DNA of 64,000 nt from Eubacterium sp. Lineage in GTDB: Bacteria; Bacillota; Clostridia; Lachnospirales; Lachnospiraceae. The stretch spans positions 36,803 to 100,802 of the forward strand of contig JAFRGL010000020.1 in assembly GCA_017433825.1 (NCBI GenBank), given 5' to 3'. Position 1 is the stretch's first letter, and every line of letters starts with the position of its first letter. The position numbers and the translations under genes are program-made. Positions 1 through 6,978 of the stretch are shown here, in pieces. The notes under the pieces are model-generated. The model was given only the letters and a program-made list of their open reading frames with translations. It made no database searches and was not told the origin of the DNA.

Positions 1-1
1 T

Positions 2-283
2 TTCCCGATGCATAAAATCCGGGAAGAATACTACATTGACGGGATGTATCACGACAATCTTCCGATTGAACTGGCCGTATCGATGGGCGCTACGGAGCTG
101 ATTGTGGTGGATCTGCATCAGAAGCCGCAGCATGCGGAATATGCGGGAAGGGCCAACGTCATCTATCTTACGCCTTCCGAGGATCTGGGCGGAATCCTGG
201 CTTTCGACAGGAAAAAGATAGATGCCAATATCGAAATGGGATATCAGGACACCATCTGCAAATTCTCGGTGGGAAGAACATAA
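2..283 (+). CDS. Patatin-like phospholipase, C-terminal end (5' partial)
   Basis: The reading frame is already open at the left edge, so only the last 93 residues are seen and the N-terminal half with the nucleophile GxSxG lies outside. The visible part carries the typical patatin ending: a catalytic-Asp region of the form IDGMYHDNLPIELA (family pattern DGGxxDNxP), followed by MGATELIVVDL. Patatin-like proteins are serine/aspartate dyad acyl hydrolases acting on membrane lipids. The last part (about 45 residues) is a short tail of the type seen in bacterial cytosolic members. A strong hairpin terminator follows at 299. The assignment rests on this motif region alone. Confidence 0.75.
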   Translation, partial: FPMHKIREEYYIDGMYHDNLPIELAVSMGATELIVVDLHQKPQHAEYAGRANVIYLTPSEDLGGILAFDRKKIDANIEMGYQDTICKFSVGRT

Positions 284-298
284 ATCCGAACGTTACAA

Positions 299-334
299 AG
301 GCAGGTCTGCATCTTTAGCAGGCCTGCCTTTTGT
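299..334 (+). terminator. Rho-independent terminator after the patatin gene
   Basis: Arms AGGCAGGTCTGC and GCAGGCCTGCCT (one mismatch) enclose a 7-nt loop and are followed by TTTTG on the plus strand, 16 bases after the stop codon. Confidence 0.85.
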
Positions 335-349
335 ATATCCGTGTTTTTG

Positions 350-745
350 TTACTGCATGAACTCCAGAAGGTTTCCGGTATTGTCCCTGATATAGCACAG
401 CAGGGAAGTGCCTAAAGCTATGGGGCCCATGGCAATGTCCACGCCGCATTCCTTAAAATGCGCGATCATTTCATCCAGGTTTTCACAGTCAAAACAGACA
501 TGCTTCATTCCCTGGACCTGCGGGTCCGTATCGGGACTGGTGCGTTCAGGCGGAATCGGGATGGTCTCGTCATGCCGGAAAACCTCAATCTCCAGGCTTC
601 CGTTGGAAAGCGTGGCCATCTCACAATGCGGTCCTTCCAGGTATGTGCGGGAAACAGGCTGAAACCCCAGCACTCTCCCGTACCATCCGATTGTCTCATC
701 CATATCTGCCACACTGATGGCAAAATGCTTAATCCGGTAATTCAT
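350..745 (-). CDS. VOC (glyoxalase/bleomycin-resistance) family protein
   Basis: This 131-residue protein has the two beta-alpha-beta-beta-beta modules of the vicinal oxygen chelate fold. Module one starts with IKHFAISVADMDETIGWY and the second with GMKHVCFDCENLDEM. The usual metal ligands are in place: His near residue 7, Glu in LEIEVF, His in KHVCF, and Glu in LLEFMQ at the end. The ATG at 745 is preferred over the GTG one codon earlier, because AAGGGA lies at normal distance. It is the last gene of a three-gene run (nitroreductase, URO-D-like, this) with gaps of about 40 bases. The substrate cannot be told; lactoylglutathione lyase or methylmalonyl-CoA epimerase-like activity are family possibilities. 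Confidence 0.8.
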   Translation of the reverse strand: MNYRIKHFAISVADMDETIGWYGRVLGFQPVSRTYLEGPHCEMATLSNGSLEIEVFRHDETIPIPPERTSPDTDPQVQGMKHVCFDCENLDEMIAHFKECGVDIAMGPIALGTSLLCYIRDNTGNLLEFMQ

Positions 746-783
746 CACATCTGTCCCTTTCCTTGTGTTAATGCAGTATAACT

Positions 784-1824
784 TCAGTCCCCCGTATAGC
801 CGTAGACCTTCCTGCCGTACCAGTGGGCTTCATCCCGTACGATGCGTTTGATTTCATCGCAGGTTTTATCCCCGAAGTAGCTGACCAGGCCTGAATGATA
901 GAAGGCATAGGCGCCGCCCGGGGCGTATTTGTCAATGGTTTCCCGCACGCCCGCGCGAATCTCCTCCTCGTCATAGTTCGGGTAATCCGCAGGCATATGA
1001 AGCGCCCATTCCCAGCCGCCCATGAAGGACAGTTTTCCTTTGTATTTTTCCTTGTCCGCCATAAGGTCATTGGCTGCCTGCATGGGATCCAGCATCTGTA
1101 CCCCGAAATCCACCATGAAATCCATGAAGGGCTCGCAGTGGCCGCAGTTGTGGAACATCACGGGGATGCCTCTTTTTACCGCCGGATCGCACAGCCTGTG
1201 GTAAATGGGAAGGAAGATATCCTCATATACCGCCGGTGAGAAAAACGGCGTTTCCTTCGCGCAGGTATCGTCCGCCACCGACCACAAATCCGGCTTGTAG
1301 GCATCCAGGATTTTCTCAAAGGTGGGTTCGATGTGATCCACCATGGCGTTGAGCATGGCTTTTACTTCTTCCGGTTCCGCCGCCAGCGCCATAAGTCCGC
1401 CGGTAAAGCCCATGATAGCCACCAGCTGCTGGAAGGGTGAGAAGCCCGGGCCGCATTTTAAAGCAGACCTGGTGCGGTCGATGTGGAAATCCGCCAGCTG
1501 CTTCTCATACATTTTTTCGTAGTCAAACTCATGGGCTTCCGGGAATCTGATTACGCTGCTCCAGTCTTCGATATCCTCCAGCATGACGATGCTGGTATCC
1601 GGCATGGTCGCCCGGTTGGTGCCTTCCGCGCCGACATAACGTACGCCCCACATGTCATAGCCGCCGTCCACAAACTGGTTCTGGTCATAGATCGGGGGCA
1701 TCAGCATCACGTCCGCCACTTCACCCAGATAGGGAACCCCTATCATGGTATAAACCGGAACATACTCCGGATGGCCGCCGTGAGCCAGCATTAAAAAGTT
1801 CTCTTTTGGTGTTATTCCTGCCAT
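784..1824 (-). CDS. URO-D superfamily methyltransferase-like protein
   Basis: At 346 residues this matches the uroporphyrinogen decarboxylase fold used by MtaA/MtbA/CmuA-type corrinoid methyltransferases. The start MAGITPKENF follows AAAGGACA. The central HNCGHCEPFMDF carries the HxC pair that binds zinc in the methyltransferase branch, and GVQMLDPMQAAND is the usual strand after it. True HemE has a different N-terminal arginine-rich substrate site, which is not seen here, and no haem genes are near. In anaerobes such proteins move methyl groups between a corrinoid protein and a thiol such as CoM or homocysteine, or act on O-methyl groups. No corrinoid protein lies in the window, so the partner is unknown. 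Confidence 0.75.
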   Translation of the reverse strand: MAGITPKENFLMLAHGGHPEYVPVYTMIGVPYLGEVADVMLMPPIYDQNQFVDGGYDMWGVRYVGAEGTNRATMPDTSIVMLEDIEDWSSVIRFPEAHEFDYEKMYEKQLADFHIDRTRSALKCGPGFSPFQQLVAIMGFTGGLMALAAEPEEVKAMLNAMVDHIEPTFEKILDAYKPDLWSVADDTCAKETPFFSPAVYEDIFLPIYHRLCDPAVKRGIPVMFHNCGHCEPFMDFMVDFGVQMLDPMQAANDLMADKEKYKGKLSFMGGWEWALHMPADYPNYDEEEIRAGVRETIDKYAPGGAYAFYHSGLVSYFGDKTCDEIKRIVRDEAHWYGRKVYGYTGD

Positions 1825-1865
1825 GTATTGTCCTTTCTTACCGCAAAATGCGGCAGCGGAAGGTA

Positions 1866-2384
1866 TCAGACGTAGATGACCTCTATCCGCTGCTCATCCG
1901 CTTTCAGTTTGCGGAACTCCTGCGCTTCATAGCCAAGGGCCATGGTGCCCACACAGGTAAAGCCTTCCGGGAAGCCCAGTTTTGCCACCAGATCCGGGGA
2001 CCCGTTGATGCCGTACATGGCCATCCACAGATAAATGCTGTCAATTCCCAGGTCGGCCGCCGCTATCATCATGTTCTCGATAACGCAGCCGGCATTCGTA
2101 AATTCGATATTTTCCAGAATGCTCTTGCTGGAAGCCAGGACCACAAGTGTCGGGGCGTTGTACAGAGGATTCGTCCCGGGACGGGCCTTGGCGGAAGTGT
2201 CATTGATTTCCTTTAAAAGAGCCGGATCCTGTACAACGTACAGCTTCATGCTCTTGAAGTCCGCTCCGCCGACAGCTGCCTGTCCGCCTGCGAAAAGGAT
2301 GGCATCCAGGTCTTCTTTGCTGACCTGCCTGTCCGAAAATCCCCGGGTGGAATGTCTTTTGTTAATCGCTTCCAAAGTGTTCAT
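1866..2384 (-). CDS. Nitroreductase family FMN protein
   Basis: This 172-residue protein begins MNTLEAINKRHSTRGF, the common opening of nitroreductases in which R and S contact FMN phosphate. The conserved region NAGCVIENMMIAAADLGIDS and the ending VGTMALGYEA are both present. These proteins are dimeric flavoenzymes that take hydride from NAD(P)H or ferredoxin; the substrate is unknown. AGGAGG precedes the ATG at ideal distance. It is the first gene of a run with the URO-D-like and VOC genes and has its own promoter region at 2410-2494. Confidence 0.85.
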   Translation of the reverse strand: MNTLEAINKRHSTRGFSDRQVSKEDLDAILFAGGQAAVGGADFKSMKLYVVQDPALLKEINDTSAKARPGTNPLYNAPTLVVLASSKSILENIEFTNAGCVIENMMIAAADLGIDSIYLWMAMYGINGSPDLVAKLGFPEGFTCVGTMALGYEAQEFRKLKADEQRIEVIYV

Positions 2385-2409
2385 AATCTTACCTCCTGAT
2401 TATGGTTTA

Positions 2410-2494
2410 CAGGTGCCGGAATACTGCCCGGCACTGTTCATTAGAGTTGGCATGTCACTAATTAAGATATATGCCATTCTGCCGTTTCTGTCAA
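2410..2494 (-). promoter_or_regulatory. Promoter and possible operator of the nitroreductase operon
   Basis: On the minus strand TTGACA (2494-2489) and TATATC (2471-2466) are 17 bp apart. Just downstream, 2440-2462 has ATTAG and CTAAT arms around a partly symmetric centre, which could be an operator. A GTGCCGG/CCGGCAC hairpin at 2412-2433 follows in the leader, 28 bases before the start codon. Confidence 0.55.
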
Positions 2495-2505
2495 CATTAT
2501 AGCAG

Positions 2506-2532
2506 AAAAGCCGCCCTTTCGGACGGCTTTTT
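2506..2532 (-). terminator. Terminator after the DUF6440-like gene
   Basis: On the minus strand the arms AAAAAGCCGTCC and GGGCGGCTTTT, with a GAAA loop, lie 10 bases after the stop codon at 2542 and end in a T run. Confidence 0.7.
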
Positions 2533-2541
2533 CCTTTTAAG

Positions 2542-2736
2542 TTATTCTTCTATATATCCGGTAACAACCGGCTGGCCGTCAGCGCCTAAAAGCGGCGTTA
2601 CCGCCATGCCGTATCCGCAGTAAACACAAAGGTAGTTCATGCCTGTCTGCGTATCTGTGATAACCACGCATTTTCCCGGATAGCTTAAGGAATTTCCTTC
2701 TTTATGAGTGATTAAAAACCTCTTTCCGGTTCTCAT
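2542..2736 (-). CDS. Small DUF6440-like protein
   Basis: The true start is the ATG at 2736, giving 64 residues from MRTGKRF, because AGGAGGTGA sits just upstream; a longer open frame to 2940 has no comparable start. The protein has a TGMNYLCVYCGYGMAVTPLL core followed by DGQPV. That arrangement (ligand-like TGVNYL, glycine-rich YGxxxTPLLDxDGxPV) is the short family I know as DUF6440 in Firmicutes. No function is established. It stands alone between two terminator-like palindromes. Confidence 0.7.
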   Translation of the reverse strand: MRTGKRFLITHKEGNSLSYPGKCVVITDTQTGMNYLCVYCGYGMAVTPLLGADGQPVVTGYIEE

Positions 2737-2834
2737 TATACTCACCTCCTGAAGATAATAATATAAGTATCCTGCATGGGGGTACATGATAATCCGGGAA
2801 AAATACCGTTGTTTATTTCCCCTGCAGAGGAAAA

Positions 2835-2881
2835 TTTTAGGGAACTTTCTGCGCAGATTATCTATTGAAAGTTCCCTAAAA
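2835..2881. repeat. 15-bp perfect inverted repeat
   Basis: TTTTAGGGAACTTTC at 2835-2849 is matched by its exact complement at 2867-2881, with 17 bases between. It lies about 100 bases upstream of the small gene at 2736. It lacks a convincing T run on either strand, so it is less likely to be a simple terminator than an operator or an RNA hairpin. Confidence 0.7.
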
Positions 2882-2935
2882 TATTTCATGGAATATAAGC
2901 TTAAGCCTTGCGCATGCAGAACACATACAGAAAGA

Positions 2936-2967
2936 AGCACCTCCCGGTGAATTCACCGGGAGGTGCT
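2936..2967 (-). terminator. 32-bp perfect palindrome, terminator of the DUF169 gene
   Basis: AGCACCTCCCGGTGAA and its complement meet at a central GAATTC. On the minus strand it begins 27 bases after the stop codon of the DUF169 gene and is followed by TTCTTTCT. It could terminate in both directions. Confidence 0.75.
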
Positions 2968-2993
2968 GCTCGCAGATAAACAATAAATCTTTT

Positions 2994-3821
2994 TTAACCC
3001 TTCGAATGATCCCAGTCTTTGCCGGTATCGAGGCCCCACATCTCGTAAAGGGTGTTGTAGAAGGGCGGACGGGCGAAGTCGTATTTCATTTCCAGCTTAT
3101 AGCCCTTGTAGCCGCCGCCGTACTTCTCCATGCGCATCAGGCCTTCATGAAGCTCGGGCAGCTTCTCAATGGGAACGGTCAGGATGATTTCACCCTTGTC
3201 TGCCAGTGCTCTCTCCTGGTCGCCGGGATCCGGCAGGGTGATGCGGTAATTCCGGTTCAGGATCGGAGTTACGATGGAATGAATGCAGGAATCAATCGCG
3301 TCAAACGAGCTCTCCAGCATGGTGCCGGTCATGTTCTTGATGCCCCAGATGGCGGTGCGCAGCTGGAAATTGTTGTCGCAGGAGAAAAGGATGACGTCCG
3401 GCTCAAAGGCCGCGGTCTGCGCGGGCGCAATCAGCATGCCGGCGTATTTGCCGTATTCCAGACGCGGGAATTTCGCGAAGAATTCCCTGGCTTTATCCAT
3501 ATCTGCGATGCCTAAGAATTTCGCCACTGTTTCGAAGGATTCCGTACCGGGCTCGCAGGGAACATGACCCAGGCCGATAAGCGGGTTCCAGCACCAGTGG
3601 TCGTCCTTGGTGAAGAATATCGTCTTCTTGTCTCTCTTGGTCAGTGCCAGGGCCTGGCACAGAGCCATGTGCTCACCGTACTCCTTAATGGGCCGGATGG
3701 CGTTTTCCGGAACGTCCTCTTCCTTTTCCACCATCTTGATTGCCTGGGGGTTCAGCGTCAGTACCAGGGCATTCATAATATCCTGCACCTGTTTGTTCAT
3801 CAATTCAGTGTCAAATGCCAT
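2994..3821 (-). CDS. DUF169 family protein
   Basis: This 275-residue protein resembles the DUF169 family common in methanogens and anaerobic Firmicutes. It has an N-terminal block ending in LCQALALTKRDKKTIFFT (family: C near the start of an alpha/beta domain). A middle LEYGKYAGMLIAPAQTAAFEPDVILF block matches the family pattern of 'P..pDVi.'. A C-terminal DPGDQERALADKGEIILTVP block follows. It starts at ATG after AGGAGGAGAAG. It is 65 bases after the C_GCAxxG_C_C gene and probably co-transcribed with it. The biochemical role of DUF169 is not established; iron-sulfur or corrinoid links are guesses from context. Confidence 0.75.
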   Translation of the reverse strand: MAFDTELMNKQVQDIMNALVLTLNPQAIKMVEKEEDVPENAIRPIKEYGEHMALCQALALTKRDKKTIFFTKDDHWCWNPLIGLGHVPCEPGTESFETVAKFLGIADMDKAREFFAKFPRLEYGKYAGMLIAPAQTAAFEPDVILFSCDNNFQLRTAIWGIKNMTGTMLESSFDAIDSCIHSIVTPILNRNYRITLPDPGDQERALADKGEIILTVPIEKLPELHEGLMRMEKYGGGYKGYKLEMKYDFARPPFYNTLYEMWGLDTGKDWDHSKG

Positions 3822-3886
3822 AATTTCTTCTCCTCCTGATATTCATATATAATAATCTTTTATTGTTTACTGTCTGATTTGGCGGC

Positions 3887-4396
3887 TTACTCTTCCATTC
3901 CTTCCACCAGCATTTCCGCCGCGATACGGGCTGCCACGCCTACCACCTCACCGCATTTCTCGCGATGGCCGGGCATAGTTAAAAATGCTTCCTGATCGGC
4001 CGGGTTGTCCAGCTGGTAGGCCCTGCCGTACACCTTCTCGTGAATCTTCGGACACATAATGGTGCCCATTTCCGCTTTGAACCGCTCACGGTACTCCGTA
4101 AATGCCGCGGCGCAGCGTTCAAATACCGCCGGGTTCTCCAGTTCTTCCTCAATGGTGGCGTTTCTCTGCAGGCCCAGTGCCAGAAGGCCCGCGCAATACG
4201 CGCCGCAGCTGCCGGATGCGGAACCGCAGCCTCCCGCCAAAGATGCGGAAGCGGTTACCATTTCCTTCGGTATGAAGTCGAACTGGGTTGCCAGGCCGGC
4301 CATGCAGCTTCTGGCGCAGACATCATCCCGTACCTGAAACTTAATGGCTGCTTCTGTCGCCTTTTCGATAATTGCTTTCTTCTCTTCCGGTGTCAT
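3887..4396 (-). CDS. C_GCAxxG_C_C family redox-type protein
   Basis: The 169 residues contain VCARSCMAGLATQF near residue 25, then GGCGSASGSCGAYCAGLLALGL near residue 55. This is the cysteine/glycine pattern that names the family, but the first motif reads CARSC rather than GCA. A later cysteine falls in MCPKIHE and one in EKCGEV. Such proteins are small and cytosolic, thought to bind metal or act in redox, and often sit next to DUF169 or flavoproteins, as here. The gene has an unusually long leader with a stable long-range helix (4457-4543). Confidence 0.75.
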   Translation of the reverse strand: MTPEEKKAIIEKATEAAIKFQVRDDVCARSCMAGLATQFDFIPKEMVTASASLAGGCGSASGSCGAYCAGLLALGLQRNATIEEELENPAVFERCAAAFTEYRERFKAEMGTIMCPKIHEKVYGRAYQLDNPADQEAFLTMPGHREKCGEVVGVAARIAAEMLVEGMEE

Positions 4397-4456
4397 CTTA
4401 TCCTTCTCCTGATATTTGTTGTTTTCCTTGCAAAAAAGGATTTCCGGCTGCCGCGT

Positions 4457-4543
4457 GTTCCTCCGGGATATGTCGTATTAGTTGCTCCGAGACACCGGCA
4501 ATACACTTTCCCGCTTAAGCGGTCCGCGCACTCCTCCCGGAAC
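4457..4543 (-). other. Structured 5' leader of the C_GCAxxG_C_C gene
   Basis: In the minus-strand transcript GTTCCGGGA (4543-4535) can pair with TCCCGGAGGAAC (4468-4457) through a two-base bulge. The enclosed 66 nt include a perfect CCGCTTAAGCGG palindrome (4511-4522). I looked for cobalamin, THF, guanidine and Moco riboswitch cores and could not match any. The rest of 4397-4560 shows nothing else. Confidence 0.4.
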
Positions 4544-4633
4544 CGGATACCCTTAAATCCAGTTTATCATATTTCACAGTAAAGTAACAGCGTGACTTCG
4601 CTTTTTTGAACATTTTTTCCTAGGTGTGTGCGC

Positions 4634-4662
4634 TTGCATTTCCTTAAATGCGGGAATATAAT
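4634..4662 (+). promoter_or_regulatory. Sigma-A promoter of yraN
   Basis: TTGCAT at 4634 and TATAAT at 4657 are separated by exactly 17 bp. The predicted start of transcription is about 62 bases before the yraN ATG. Confidence 0.75.
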
Positions 4663-4730
4663 TGTATTAAATATTATAAACCACTCTTTTTAATCACATT
4701 TTAACATTCTGTTTTTCTGTCTTAAACCCC

Positions 4731-5093
4731 ATGTCCGAAAATAAACGTTCCCTGGGCTCCGTCTATGAAGACCTGGCCTGCAAAAGCCTTGCCGAAAAAG
4801 GATACACCATCATCGAAAGAAATTACCGCTGCAAATACGGGGAAATCGACATCATTGCCGCCGACGGTGCAGCTCTCGTATTCATCGAGGTCAAATACCG
4901 TCATTCGAAAATCTCCGGCTTCGCGGTGGAAGCCGTCTCCTTCCCCAAACAGCGCACCATCTCCAAAGTCGCTGCCTTTTTCTGCATGAAAAACCGCATC
5001 CCGGAAACTGCCCCCTGCCGTTTCGACGTCATTGCCTTCGACGGCTGGCATCTGAAGCACTATGTAAATGCTTTTGATTACATTTCTTCGTGA
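4731..5093 (+). CDS. yraN: YraN/UPF0102 family endonuclease-like protein
   Basis: The 120-residue protein has the complete YraN core: GSVYEDLACKSLAEKGY, then ERNYRCKYGEIDIIA, then VFIEVKYR, which reads as the D-ExK site of the PD-(D/E)XK nuclease fold. The C-terminal half holds the usual hydrophobic VDVI/FDVI strand (RFDVIAFDGW). No good ribosome-binding site is seen before this ATG, but it is the only start that leaves the family N-terminus whole. In related Clostridia yraN follows rnhB near the rplS-lepB-rbgA block. Here it stands before rnhB, on the opposite strand to that block. Confidence 0.85.
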   Translation: MSENKRSLGSVYEDLACKSLAEKGYTIIERNYRCKYGEIDIIAADGAALVFIEVKYRHSKISGFAVEAVSFPKQRTISKVAAFFCMKNRIPETAPCRFDVIAFDGWHLKHYVNAFDYISS

Positions 5094-5117
5094 GCAACCG
5101 AATCCTTTTTATAATTT

Positions 5118-5411
5118 TTCTCACTCACTCCTGGATTTTTCACAATTGGATACAATTCTTAATTCTCTCAGGCCCATGTATTTCTACCCATGACTGATTA
5201 TTTAAAGAAAAAGGTAGAATCTCACAGCCAGTCAGGACTTGATATTTCTACTCCGGACTTCAGTTTTAAAGAAAAGGATAGAATCATACGGTCGCTGCAG
5301 CCTCTGTTTTTCTACCCCTGACCAAAATTCTACGGTTAAGGGCAGAATCCCCGGCCCAGCCGGGCCTTGATTCTTCTGTCCTCAAACGTTATATTAAGTA
5401 TATGGATAGAA
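5118..5411. repeat. 64-bp-period array of paired TTCTACC/GGTAGAA half-sites
   Basis: Four clear units start at 5182, 5246, 5310 and 5374, and a fifth degenerate one at 5118, all exactly 64 bp apart. Each unit is 38 bp with a left arm TTCTACCC-like and a right arm GGATAGAA-like at the same places; 26 bp separate the units. The arms therefore alternate in direction every 30-34 bp. Unit interiors and spacers are weakly conserved (AAAGAAAA, and CAG..AGG-like spacers). The array fills the gap between yraN and rnhB, and its last arm ends 10 bases before an in-frame ATG of rnhB. Confidence 0.85.
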
Positions 5412-5463
5412 AACGACCGAAATGAAATGGCTGTTTACGAAGATAAAGAGGTCTCAATTAACC

Positions 5464-6120
5464 ATGACCAAGAAAGAAGAAGCCGAGCTTAGGCGGGCGG
5501 AGAAACTGCAGAAGGAAACCGAGCGGGTGGAGTCCTTATGCGAATATGAAAAGAAATATGCCGCTGCGGGCTTTATCTGCGGCATCGATGAAGTGGGCCG
5601 CGGTCCTCTGGCAGGCCCGGTGGTGGCCGGAGCGGTGATACTGCCGGCGGACTGCAGGATTCTTTACATTAATGACTCAAAAAAGCTCTCGGAGAAAAAG
5701 CGCGAACTGCTTTGCGAAGAGATTAAGGAGAAGGCGGTCTCCTGGGCTGTGGGCATCGTGTCCTGGGAAGTGATCGATGAAATCAATATCCTGCAGGCCA
5801 CCTACGAGGCCATGCGGCAGGCCATCGCAAAGCTTGACCCCGCACCTGCCCTGCTTTTAAATGACGCCGTGAAAATCCCCGGTATCGACATTCCGCAGGT
5901 GCCGATTATCAAGGGCGACGCCAAATCCCAGTCCATCGCGGCTGCCAGCATCATCGCCAAGGTGACCAGGGACCATATGATGGAGGAATACGACAAGCTC
6001 TATCCCGGCTATGATTTCGCCGGCAACAAGGGCTACGGCACCGCCGCTCACATCGCCGCCATAAAAGAAAAAGGTCCCTGCCCGATTCATCGGAGGACCT
6101 TTATCAAAAACTTTGTATAA
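5464..6120 (+). CDS. rnhB: Ribonuclease HII
   Basis: Ribonuclease HII cuts RNA in RNA/DNA hybrids and removes single ribonucleotides from DNA. The site is visible: GIDEVGRGPLAGPVVAG carries the first Asp and Glu, LLNDAVKIPG the third acid, and KGDAKSQSIAAASIIAKVTRD the fourth. I place the start at the ATG at 5464 (218 residues), since AGAGGT lies 10 bases upstream; the ATG at 5422 has no such site. A charged helical stretch of about 40 residues (KKEEAELRRAEKLQKE) precedes the catalytic domain, longer than in Bacillus. It follows the 64-bp array and is followed by REP-like palindromes. Confidence 0.95.
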   Translation: MTKKEEAELRRAEKLQKETERVESLCEYEKKYAAAGFICGIDEVGRGPLAGPVVAGAVILPADCRILYINDSKKLSEKKRELLCEEIKEKAVSWAVGIVSWEVIDEINILQATYEAMRQAIAKLDPAPALLLNDAVKIPGIDIPQVPIIKGDAKSQSIAAASIIAKVTRDHMMEEYDKLYPGYDFAGNKGYGTAAHIAAIKEKGPCPIHRRTFIKNFV

Positions 6121-6275
6121 GCCTTCCCCTTCAGGAAGGTTTTCCTCACCCGCCGGCTAAAGCCGGCACCCTCTCCACAGGAGAGGGCTTTCCTCACCCG
6201 CCGGCTAAAGCCGGCACCCTCCCCTCAGGGGAGGGCTTTTTACTGTCTCGACCTCTCACAAGGTGGAGAGGGCTT
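6121..6275. repeat. REP-like palindromes, two tandem copies plus a third arm
   Basis: CCTCACCCGCCGGCTAAAGC, CGGCACCCTC and GGAGAGGGCTTT occur twice in tandem (about 6147-6190 and 6193-6240), followed by a degenerate third hairpin. The region lies between the convergent ends of rnhB and the response regulator and probably also terminates transcription. It belongs to the same family as copies at 42.7, 51.0-52.6, 56.0, 57.4 and 60.4 kb. Confidence 0.8.
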
Positions 6276-6276
6276 T

Positions 6277-6978
6277 TTATTCCACTTTCAGCATACGGTA
6301 GCCGATGCCGATGTGTGTCTGGATGTACTGCGGGGAATCCGGTGCAGCCTCCAGCTTTTTACGCAGGGTAGCCATAAACACGCGCAGGGAAGCCACGTCA
6401 TTGTCCCAGCTGCTGCCCCAGACGCTTCTGGTGATAAATGTGTGGGTCAGCACCTTGCCCACATTCCTGGCCAGCAGGCATAAGAGCTTATACTCAATGG
6501 GCGTAAGCTTCATTTCCTCGCCGTTCAGGTATGCGCACCCCGCGGGAAAATCAATCTTCAGCTGACCGTTTACGAAGATGGCATTGGAAGCCGTATCCGG
6601 ATTCTGCAGCAGGGAAAGCCGCCTTACCGTTACCCTTAAGCGGGCCAGCAGCTCCTCCACGGAGAAGGGCTTGGTCAGGTAATCGTCCGCGCCAGCGTCC
6701 AGGGCCTCTATCTTGTCTTCATCCTCGCTTCTGGCGCTGATGACGATGATGGGCATGTTGGACCAGCTGCGGATTCTTTTTATGACCTCTACGCCGTCCA
6801 TATCCGGCAGTCCTAAATCCAGGAATACCACATCCGGGTTGTAGGTTGCCGCCTGCATGACGCCGTCTTCGCCGTTTGCCGCTGTTATGAATTTGTAATC
6901 GTGGGTTTTTAAGGTGGTGCTGATAAGGTTCCTGACCGGCTGGTCATCCTCTACAATCAGAACCGTGATTTTATTCAT
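6277..6978 (-). CDS. kdpE: KdpE-like OmpR/PhoB-family response regulator
   Basis: The 233-residue protein has a receiver domain with phospho-acceptor Asp in VVFLDLGLPDMDG (about residue 53), the switch Thr/Ser in IIVISARSED and Lys in YLTKPFS. A winged-helix output domain follows, with LTPIEYKLLCLLARNVGKVLTH and the recognition-helix region SLRVFMATLRKKLE. Both blocks match KdpE better than PhoP. It overlaps the kinase gene by 8 bases. Its likely target is the 11-bp direct-repeat array upstream of the ktrB-like gene, which would make the operon autoregulated. Confidence 0.85.
   Translation of the reverse strand: MNKITVLIVEDDQPVRNLISTTLKTHDYKFITAANGEDGVMQAATYNPDVVFLDLGLPDMDGVEVIKRIRSWSNMPIIVISARSEDEDKIEALDAGADDYLTKPFSVEELLARLRVTVRRLSLLQNPDTASNAIFVNGQLKIDFPAGCAYLNGEEMKLTPIEYKLLCLLARNVGKVLTHTFITRSVWGSSWDNDVASLRVFMATLRKKLEAAPDSPQYIQTHIGIGYRMLKVE

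Noticed and set aside
1866-2384. Gene fused or paired with the nitroreductase at 52.6 kb
   Set aside because: The two are distant paralogues with different lengths and neighbours; no sign of recent duplication.
4400-4560. Cobalamin, THF, guanidine or Moco riboswitch
   Set aside because: Conserved cores of these classes could not be matched; only a general long-range helix is seen.
5118-5411. CRISPR array
   Set aside because: The period (64 bp) is CRISPR-like, but the repeated part is only paired short arms; neither a constant repeat nor unique spacers of one length between identical repeats are present, and no cas gene is near.
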